This document shows positions 56,457 through 64,000 of a DNA stretch of 64,000 nucleotides, piece by piece. The notes beneath the pieces were generated by a model that saw only the letters and a program-made list of their open reading frames with translations, was not told the origin of the DNA and did not search any database. This DNA comes from Volvox africanus. Its lineage: Eukaryota > Chlorophyta > Chlorophyceae > Chlamydomonadales > Volvocaceae. Positions within the stretch are counted from its first letter, which is position 1. Every line of letters starts with the position of its first letter. Location of the stretch: contig BSDZ01000004.1 of assembly GCA_030268105.1 (NCBI GenBank), forward strand, positions 124,001 to 188,000. Direction: 5' to 3'. Made by a program: the position numbers and the translations under genes.

Positions 56457-59400
56457 TTACCCTACCTCCCCCGCGATGGCTTCCACGATGTCTTCCAACG
56501 CCTCCGGTACAGATGTTAGCATGCCATGCACTACTCCGAAAAAGCTGTGCGATCGTACCGATGCCACCTGCCGTACAGCCCAGCCGCGGCACGCCGCCAG
56601 ACTAGCGTGAGGCACCGTCACGTTGCCGTCGTCGTATCGCACCAGCGGTGAGGTATCGCTGAAGTCGGCCCTGGCATACGTCACGTGTACGGCACTTCGC
56701 AGGCCGAAGCTGTAGAAGCAGTGCGTGGAGACGTTGGGAGGGGAGGCGAGAGGGCGAAGGGCAACGCAGCCTCCCAGAAGGCCGCCGTCTAGGTTTCGGA
56801 GCAGATGATACGACATAGGGGAGTACGAACAGCTTAGAATTCGTAAGAGAAAAAGCCAGCAATCCAAGGACGACATGACGTTTGAAGACAGGGGAGAAAA
56901 CAGAGCGAGATGTATTTACATGCTGGCGGCGACTGAGGAGAACAGGGAGAGGAAGGAGGAAGAGGGGGGACAGCGGAATGAAAGGCGGGACGGAGGGATA
57001 GGCTCCCTGTGCACCTCCATGAAGCGCACACAGCTATTTAACGTCTAGACCTCGAGCAAGCACACCTCAGGGCACTCGCCATGCATACCTTCCCTTACTC
57101 GGCTTCATCCCCCACCCCTAAACCCTAAAACCCCTAAAACCCGCACCCTCGGGTGCGGGTTTTGCCGTCCCCATGGTCGAGTCCTTGGGCCCTCCTCTCT
57201 TCCCACCTCCGGCGCCCCGGCGTCTCGCAGGGCCTGCCCCAACTGCGCGGTGCCGTAATTCCTTCCCCTCGCTGTGTTAGTGACCACCGCAGGCCCGCCC
57301 GAGTCGCCCGGAGCCGCACCGGGAGGTGGGACAGGGAAGGCCCACGCGAGGGCGGGTAGTCCCCGCAGCAGCTGGCGAGTGGCGGCCTGATCCAGCACCG
57401 CCTCCAGACCCTCCAACCGGCCCGAGATGACGTCCCACGTGGAGCGGGGTGTACCGTGCCAAACACCTGAAAGAGGGGGGAGGAGGTGGATGGGTGGAGG
57501 AGTGGAGAGGGAAAGGGGTATGGAGGGGTGTGGAGGGGTGTGGGACGGGGTGGAAGGCTGCGCAGAGTGTCACACCCTATTACCCGCCTGCTCAGTCGTC
57601 GGCCGGCAGTGTTCATCCATTCCTTATAGCACTATGCAACTGTTCGGTAACCAACATGCTTCCTTGACCGCATGCCCCCCTTGCCCCACCCCCCCTGCCC
57701 CACCCCCCCTGCCCCTCCTCCACACTCCCCACCAACACCTGACAGTGTGACCAGGCGCTCAACATGTGTCTCCTTCCACTCCTGGTCCACCACCTTTGAG
57801 TTTAGGAAGCTGACCGCATAACTGGCTCCAAGGCTGAGTCCCAGCAGCACCACTCGCCTGCCCCTATTGGCGGCCACCTTGGCGGAGACGGCTGCACGGA
57901 GCGAATGGAAGCTGCCACCTGGCTCGGACCACTCAGCGGGACTCAGCCTTAGAAAGGGGGAGGGAGGGGGAGGGAAAACACCAGGACATTCAGAAAGATG
58001 ATTCCGGGAGGGTGTATGCAAGGAGGGAGTTGCGGGCTGTGGTGGGGTCTGTGGCTACTTGGACCCAAGTTGATCTCAATTCAGTCATTAAGGAGGACTA
58101 TAAATACCGACTTACTACAATCACCTCCATTGATATTAATCCATTGGAATAACTTCTGCCGTACTGTTCGGATCATTACTTTCTAATTGAGCATTATTGG
58201 GAGGCGCTGCTCGGCGGCCAAAACTCGGACGGCCTAGCCTACAGGCTATGATAGGTACCAAGTAGCCATCCCTTGGCGGCTCGTTTCGTTGCCGCGGTAT
58301 CCAATGCCGTACCTATGGCCTCTTTGTTTCATTTTTGCACCGCTACCAGCGATATCCCCAAAACAAAAACCCACGCGCAAACGCACTGCCTCTACGCCAG
58401 TGTACACGCCCGCACAGACAGACACACACACACGCGTATGCCCTTCACCACCCGCCTTTCCCCCCCCCTAAAAACGCAGATTGCAAACAGCATACCTCCA
58501 GTCGTAGGGGTGCGTGTCCAGCAAGTCGTCCGTCCAACCCTGACGTCGCAGCGCATCCGCAACAGTGTTCCATGGCTGAAGATGTTTACTGATCCGCGGG
58601 GTACCCTTGGAGGCCTCTACCCGTGGGCCTCGACCCGTGGAGGCCTCTAGAGTGGGGCCCAGCCGCACCTCCACACCCGGGGGAGGCACGGCGCCGCTGT
58701 TCTCGCCGGCTGGAATCAGCCTTCACGTGGACACGTATATGCCAAAAGTGGGCTGTGGGGTGAGTAGAGTGAATGTGCTCGGGGGCGGGAGTACTTGCGA
58801 TGGAGTCAATAACCAAGTACCGGAGCCATCGTGAACGAATGAGAAGGTGAGACGTGAATGTGGTTCTCCGCTCTGCTCAGCTTACCCCCTCTGCCTCCCG
58901 GGGCCCGAAGGGGGATGATTACACTACGTTGGAGCTCAGGGGATAACATTGGTACCAATACGGGAAGTCATAACACCGCCTGAAGCGACATTTGGGTTGT
59001 AAGGCGTGTGAGTCGCATTGGTTAGGACGGAGACAGCAGACGGGGCAGTCCTGATAATGCTCTACGTCCCAAGATCATAAAATCCACAGCACATAACTTA
59101 AAAAAACAGCAAGGTGATCATCCGTGACGTTGTCAGCTTGCCACACTCTGAAATATATTTCAGACAGCCGAGCTCTCGAACCCTCGAGCTCAACTCCGCA
59201 GCGGCATGAGATTTGTTGGGTTTTGAGCAGAGGCCTTTTCGGGACGCCACACTGTGAAGGGGTTGGGGCGAGTCGTCAACCTATACTCTGTAAAGCGACC
59301 TGCGCGAGGCCCGGACCCCAATATCCCCCTCCCTCCCACACCTCCCCAGAAGTGCCCCCGCTCTCCCGGGAGGCTCCGAACCCATACCCCAACCCTCTCC

Positions 59401-60588
59401 CCCGCCACACACACACACGCACGCACGCACGCACACACACACACATACACACACATGCATACACACATACACACATACTGTCTCTCTCCCTCTCTGGGAT
59501 GAAATTTATCAATTCTCATCACGTCTCCCTCGCCGGTGTCTAAGCAGTGGCAATACTTATGATTTGCAACCCTTACGTTGCCCTCTTCAACCCCTGACAC
59601 ATCAAGACAGTGGGAGTCCGGGTTGCAGCCTGAATACCCTGATCCCCTCCGCACCTCCCCTCCTCCCTCAGCCCCAGCATTGCAGCCCAGAAGGTACATG
59701 GTTTAGTCAGTTATACATTTAATCAATTATCACCCACATACGATAAGCTCAACTCGGCTTAGTTGTTGTTCTACGAGTGTGTTTATGCGCGAGTCGCACT
59801 CCGTACCTTAGGTTATCCGCGAAGCAGTGGAACTCCCAGGGCAGCAACGACTCCAGGGTGGCCCACAAACGGAACCAGGAGGAGGTGCGGCGGGGGCACC
59901 ACCAACGAGGGGCGGAGGGCCTTATTAGGGGAAGTTGGCGGGAGCCAAGGGGTGGGTGGGGAGGGGGCCGAGCTGGAGCGAAGATCGAATGTCCGGCTGG
60001 GTGGATGTTACGGTTGTGGTTGTAATTTCACCTCGGCTCAGGGAGAGAGGGCGGAAGAGAGGGCGGGAGAGAGGGTCGGAGAGAGGGCGGGAGAGAGGGA
60101 GAGAGGGAGGGAGGGAGAGAGGGAGGGAGAGAGGGAGAGAGGGAGTGCAACGGAGAAGCCGTTTGTCGGTTCCCGTGCGGGTGGAGACGCATGCTACCCG
60201 AGTTCCGGACGGGTTCATGCGGGGAGAACCCGTCATGGCCGTGTACCGGTCGTGAAAAAGGGGGCTGTTAGGGACGGGCGGCAGGGGCCATGGGCACGTA
60301 CTTGTTATTTAGCTTGGCCTGCAGCTCAGTGCCGGTGAGTGGTGGGAGGTAGATCACGGCCGGCCGAGACAAAGGCCTCTTAGCCGCCGCCGAAGCAAAA
60401 CTCAGCGCGCCTGTTTGCAAGAGCCCTGCAGCTGCACGTCCTTCCTTGCTGCCCAACACTCTATTGCCACCGCCGCCGCCACCCCTGGTGCTGCTTCCCT
60501 GTCGTACTATCTCGTGCTCGGAGGCCCCGGGCGAGCCAGTCCGTTCCCCCACGAGGGCATCCGTGAAAATGTCATAACATGCGCCCAT
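56457..60588 (-). CDS. LCAT/PDAT-family acyltransferase or phospholipase-like protein
   Basis: ATG at 60588 opens an exon to 60302 with the family N-terminal strand RPAVIYLPPLTGTELQAKLNNK. Further blocks are VEVRLGPTLEAS to PWNTVADALRRQGW and THPYDWR (about 58680-58495), SLRAAVSAKVAANRGRRVVLLGLSLGASYAV with the GXSXG nucleophile elbow (about 57945-57745), WHGTPRSTWDV to LPALAWAFP and VVTNTARGRNYGTAQL (about 57460-57230), and the last exon ending 56457 with VSTHCFYSFG, YDDGNVTVPHASL and the catalytic His region VVHGMLT. LCAT-family proteins move or hydrolyse acyl chains of phospholipids, mostly in the ER lumen. The acid-loop region reads DGNVTV where relatives have DGDGTV or DGDDTV, so the catalytic Asp needs checking. 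Exons between 60302 and 58700 are unresolved. Confidence 0.83.
57115..57141 (+). repeat. Interstitial telomere-like repeats (CCCTAAAA)
   Basis: CCCCTAAA-CCCTAAAA-CCCCTAAAA-CCC is read in succession, two to three slightly irregular units of the Chlamydomonas-type telomere repeat (TTTTAGGG on the other strand). It lies within or just after the penultimate recognised LCAT-like exon, probably in an intron. Confidence 0.7.
57136..57163. repeat. Perfect 13-bp inverted repeat overlapping telomere-like units
   Basis: AAAACCCGCACCC (57136-57148), a TC spacer, then GGGTGCGGGTTTT (57151-57163). The left arm shares its first bases with the last telomere-like unit. Confidence 0.95.
59405..59480 (+). repeat. 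AC-rich microsatellite (AC/ACGC/ACAT)
   Basis: CA dinucleotides with a central ACGC run and interspersed CATACA. It lies in an intron of the LCAT-like gene and generates spurious Cys/Val and His/Thr frames. Confidence 0.9.
60036..60150 (+). repeat. GA-rich purine tract
   Basis: About 110 bases composed almost entirely of GAGAGAGG, GGGC and GGGA units, nearly pure purine on the plus strand. It lies in an intron of the minus-strand LCAT-like gene, hence pyrimidine-rich in the transcript. Confidence 0.9.
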
Positions 60589-61756
60589 CGGGCCCCCTGC
60601 TCCGCCACTCCCTCCCCGTATCCATACAGCTCGCCGAAGGCGGCGGTTCTGCCGCTGTCGTCACCACCACGGACAATCGATTCGGGGCCAGCTTCCGCCG
60701 CCTCCCCACCCCTTCTCCCGCCCGCAGTCAGGAAGGCCGCATGCGGATCTTGTGGGGCGGCGGCAAGTCCGCGGAGTCCAGCAGGTAGGCACCGCAGAGG
60801 GCTTGCTTGCTGCCGAAGTGCGCATAAGGCCCAGTAGGGGAGCCAGGACCAAGGTTCGGCGATTTGCGACGTGCGAATCGCCAAGCCGTACCCTAGGAAC
60901 CCCATGCTCTTGTGCTGCGCGTCAGTGTGGTGACCTGGCGGAAGGGGGGAAAGAAAGGAAGGTGTGGCCGTACGTGTACGTAATAATCAAGTAGGATTGG
61001 TAACGTAGCGACGTGTCCAAACCAGACAACATTCATCTAGACACTACACTCCAGCTTCTGACAAATCCTAAAATGCCAACATGGACATTGACCGCTATGG
61101 GCACGCCATGCTTCTCTGTTCTGAGGACATAGGCCATGGCGGCCCCCTACACCTGACACGGTCCAACAGACATGGGATGGGTTTAGCTAAGAAACACCGC
61201 ACTGTCTGACAGACAATCAATTGACCCGCGGCCCCTGGAAAATGACCGACGAAGGCAAGCAGCCCGCGAGGATGGATTTATCCTAGGGTACGGCCAAAAC
61301 ATGGCCGCACACGCCAGGCACGTCAAGAGGATCAGGAAGATAGCGAAATGAGACTTTGACATTCTAGGACAGCTTGGAGTCGCAATTCATGCCCTTATGG
61401 TGTGCGGCAACTTGCTACGGTAAAACGGTGTAACCAAAATCTGACCGAACAAACGCCATCAATACTTCAAATGATAAAGCTTCCAAATGCCTTTCATTCA
61501 TGGTATCGATGCTTGTTTGATGCGTCGCTGCGCCCTGCGGTTCTCGTTTCCCGTACGTCCGTTTCGGGCATGTCGGGACCTGCCGTTATCCTGTGCAAGT
61601 TAATTTTACAGCAAAGTTTTCAGGATGCCCACTGCATCATAGGGCACTTCCTGAAGCTCTGAAATCTCGACGCGAGGGGGTAATAACTGTCCATCGTCGG
61701 GACTAGCTGGACTGCAAACCGAGCTTCCTTAAGTAACGCGTTGCACTTCCTCTACC
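60589..61756. promoter_or_regulatory. Divergent intergenic region between LCAT-like (-) and SMP-domain (+) genes
   Basis: About 1.17 kb separates the two proposed start codons, which face away from each other, so both promoters should lie here. I see no clear TATA box or repeated motif. An upstream exon or 5' UTR of either gene could occupy part of it; a minus-strand open frame reaches 60905 in another phase. Confidence 0.45.
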
Positions 61757-64000
61757 ATGGTGCTTCCATTTATTGGCGCGTCCATCGCGACGGGTATTGG
61801 CACCCTGGCAGGCTTATCGGTAGGTCGACAGCCGGTGCCGGGCGCTGAGGCCCGAGCGTCGCCGTCTTCGTGATACTTTTTCCAAGGCCTAGCCAGCATG
61901 TTGTACTGCCGGGCCTGTGGAAACGAACCCTGTGCCGGAGTTCGTCGAAGTGGCCGCAGTGCAAGCAACCCTTTTTCCGCCTCGCAGCTGGGTCCCTACA
62001 TGTACTCGAACCTCATTAAGCCGACAAGTTATCGCCTCCTGCGCGAGGAGGTTGACCAGGATCAGAAAGTCCCCGCGCCGGACCCGGGTCTGCTGGTGAA
62101 GACCATGTATCGCGAGGCCCTTCCGCTGCTGGAGCCCTGGGTCACAGATCCAGACTATGATCGGGTAAGAGCCAAGGAAGCTGGGTCAGCTCCGTTTCGC
62201 GTGGAGGTTCGGGATCAGGGGTGGTCCTGGGGCCGCTGTGGGCCGGGCCCGTGGTGCAGTTGGGGCGTGTGCACAGTGGCGGTGCCGACACAGCTGATGA
62301 TTTGTTGCGTTAACAAAGATGGAATGGTATCAATTCGCGCTGGGCCCCGGATCAACCGCCCGCTCGAACAGGCGGGGTCCTTTGTACGGTTGTGGCCACA
62401 CGATTAATGGTTCGCTGCACAGAGATTGATGTCACCTGCAAATGTGTTCGGGATTATTGGCGTCACGGACTGAGACTGCAGTATCTCTCCTACATCTTCC
62501 AACGCTGAACCCGATGCGCGATATGTCCCTCAATATGCCCCTCCAGAATTCTGACAACTTCGCCGTACTGTCCTGACTTGCTGCTTCGATTCAATGCAGC
62601 ACCTTTATTAGTGATCCCTAACCTAATCAGGGTTCACCTGCTCTCGATCTGTGCCTGCTTGCTGACCTGGGCGTCCTTTCCTCCCCTCACCTGCTGTCCT
62701 AACCGTAGCACGCGGGCACTCCTCTCCTCCTGCTCCCTTTCCCCAGGTGTCCATGATTAATCGGCTGACCGCGACCGTGTGGCCTACCCTGACCAAGGCT
62801 ATCATGGATCTCGCCATCCAGGGTGATGTCTACAACGCGGTGCTCTACCCGCAGCTCAAGGCGCAGGTTTTCGACAAGGTCGGAGGGCGGGCGAGGAACA
62901 GGGGAGGAGGGCAAGACACCTTGTGGGATTAGATGGTGTGAAGAGGCTGCCTCTACACCTAGGAGAAGGATAATAAGATACATGGATAAGCCAACACTCC
63001 TGCGGAGTGCCGTATGGCGGAGTTGTGTGCTTCAGAGATTGAGTGGCAGTTACCTTCCCTTGTTGGTAGACACCACAGCCACCACCGCAATCGTGTGGTC
63101 TTTGTTCTCCAGTCCCCCCTCTAATTACGAGGATTTGCCCATGACCCCAGGAGTTCATTTCGGTTGGTTGGAACTCTCAGAGGCGAATCCGATATCACGT
63201 CCTGTGTCAGATGTCCCCGAGCCACGCCTGCCTTGGCCGCTGTGGTTCATCCGCCAGAAGGCCTTCTCCTCCATCTGTGATTCCCCACACATCTGCGGCT
63301 GGACCTGCCCTTTCCTGACTTCCTGATTGATCCCCTTTTCCTCACTTCATCTCTTCCTTTTCTCATTCACCCCCCTCCCCCCGTTATCCAATGTCAGTTT
63401 GCGTTCGTTGAGGACATCTTCCTGGGCGCCAACAGCCTCCGCCACGGCAAGGTGGACATTAAGAACAACCCATTCCTGGCGGATAAGTTGTTCACAGTGG
63501 GCAGTGTGGCCCCCCGACTGGGTGGAATGCGGGTGGTCCCGACAGCAGATGACGAGGTGCTGTTGGAGACATCGCTCATCTGGGGCAGCCAAGTCACGGT
63601 AGGTAGGTAGGTAGGTAGGCAGGTAGGTAGCGCAGCGCCGCGAGGAGTTGTTGCAACCAGGGCGCGTCTCCTGATCCGCGTACAGGCAGGCAATAGTGCA
63701 GGTCAGCGACCAAAGATCACGTTACCATGAGGAATAGACTAAGAGGCAACCGGTACGTCGTTGACCGTCACTATGATCAGTCAGGCGATGTTGCAGCATT
63801 GTTAAGCCTGGCACCGTAGTAGCCGTGCCGCCGTCCTTCAGTGGGGAGGAAATAGTGGGCGCAGAGGAAGGGCTAAACTCATGCGACTAACAGCGCGTTA
63901 TGCGATGCGATTGGCTCCGAAGTCAAAGTGATGACAACTATTCCGGACACCGTGCACAGAATCCCAACATTTTTCCTTCTCTCACCTTACCGGGTAGGTC
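61757..64000 (+). CDS. SMP-domain protein, synaptotagmin/extended-synaptotagmin-like (5' part)
   Basis: Exons 61757-61819, 61988-62164, 62747-62878 and 63398-63598 all join in phase 0 with GT-AG introns, giving 191 residues before the window ends in an intron. MVLPFIGASIATGIGTLAGLS is a short membrane anchor or hairpin. LGPYMYSNLIKPTSYR and a linker lead to the SMP domain: INRLTATVWPTLTKAIMDLA, then FTVGSVAPRLGGMRVV and DEVLLETSLIWGS, matching the SMP pattern LGxxPPxxxGxxV...Ephsl.W. SMP proteins tether the ER to the plasma membrane and shuttle glycerolipids; C2 domains would be expected beyond the window. The first intron's acceptor was chosen for its pyrimidine tract and phase. A shorter or longer exon 1 cannot be excluded. 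Confidence 0.83.
63599..63630 (+). repeat. GTAG tetranucleotide array starting at a 5' splice site
   Basis: The exon ends GTCACG at 63598 and is followed by GTAGGTAGGTAGGTAGGTAGGCAGGTAGGTAG. Each 4-base step recreates a GTAGGT donor. Confidence 0.9.

Noticed and set aside
59190..59699. Cys/Val-rich minus-strand open frame
   Set aside because: It is a reading of the AC microsatellite inside an intron of the LCAT-like gene.

Overview
The window looks like a nuclear contig from a volvocine green alga (Chlamydomonas/Volvox-like). The evidence is intron-rich genes with short GT-AG introns, Ala/Gly/Gln-rich inserts between conserved blocks, many dinucleotide and G-rich microsatellites, and TTTTAGGG-like repeats. 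Genes are large relative to their coding content, so only parts of them appear as long open frames. I assembled models by hand from conserved motifs and splice phase. Exons given with exact ends were phase-checked; gene spans given without exon lists are approximate.

Layout. 1-7655: a Ty3/gypsy chromovirus (element A, its 5' LTR cut by the window edge) inserted into the integrase region of a second chromovirus (element B); both are decayed. 7656-8851: intergenic, with the first copy of a structured repeat. 8852-9784 (+): four-exon gene for a 194-residue single-pass membrane protein of unknown function. 10222-13219 (+): PRMT10-type arginine methyltransferase relic with a stop and several frameshifts. 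13.2-17.1 kb: microsatellite-rich, no gene recognised. 28504-17127 (-): large GAF-domain, TKL-like protein kinase with a non-RD (HCD) catalytic loop. 28.5-30.0 kb: AT-rich with a fold-back element. 30.05-30.97 kb (+): internally deleted ABCG/PDR transporter relic. 36493-33688 (-): intact glyoxalase II. 36.5-40.4 kb: a near-perfect long hairpin, the second structured repeat copy, and unresolved open frames. 53744 to about 40444 (-): gamma-tubulin complex component 5 (GCP5)-like gene. 53.7-56.5 kb: intergenic, with an 8-bp tandem repeat. 60588-56457 (-): LCAT/PDAT-type acyltransferase-like gene. 61757 to window end (+): 5' part of an SMP-domain (synaptotagmin/extended-synaptotagmin-like) gene.

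Functionally this is an ordinary mixed nuclear neighbourhood, not an operon. The genes cover methylglyoxal detoxification, microtubule nucleation, lipid acyl transfer, ER-membrane-contact lipid transfer and signalling. The only suggestive pairing is the head-to-head arrangement of the LCAT-like and SMP-domain genes, both of which concern lipids.

The most unusual signal is a repeat present twice, about 31 kb apart. Its three potential helices include two positions where paired bases changed together between copies (A-T to G-C and G-C to A-T), as expected of a sequence kept as a folded RNA or cruciform. Other items worth checking are the near-perfect hairpin at 37255-37316, the 13-bp palindrome abutting telomere-like repeats at 57115-57163, the GTAG tandem array starting exactly at a 5' splice site at 63599, and a possible degenerate methyltransferase-like segment between Gag and Pol of element A.
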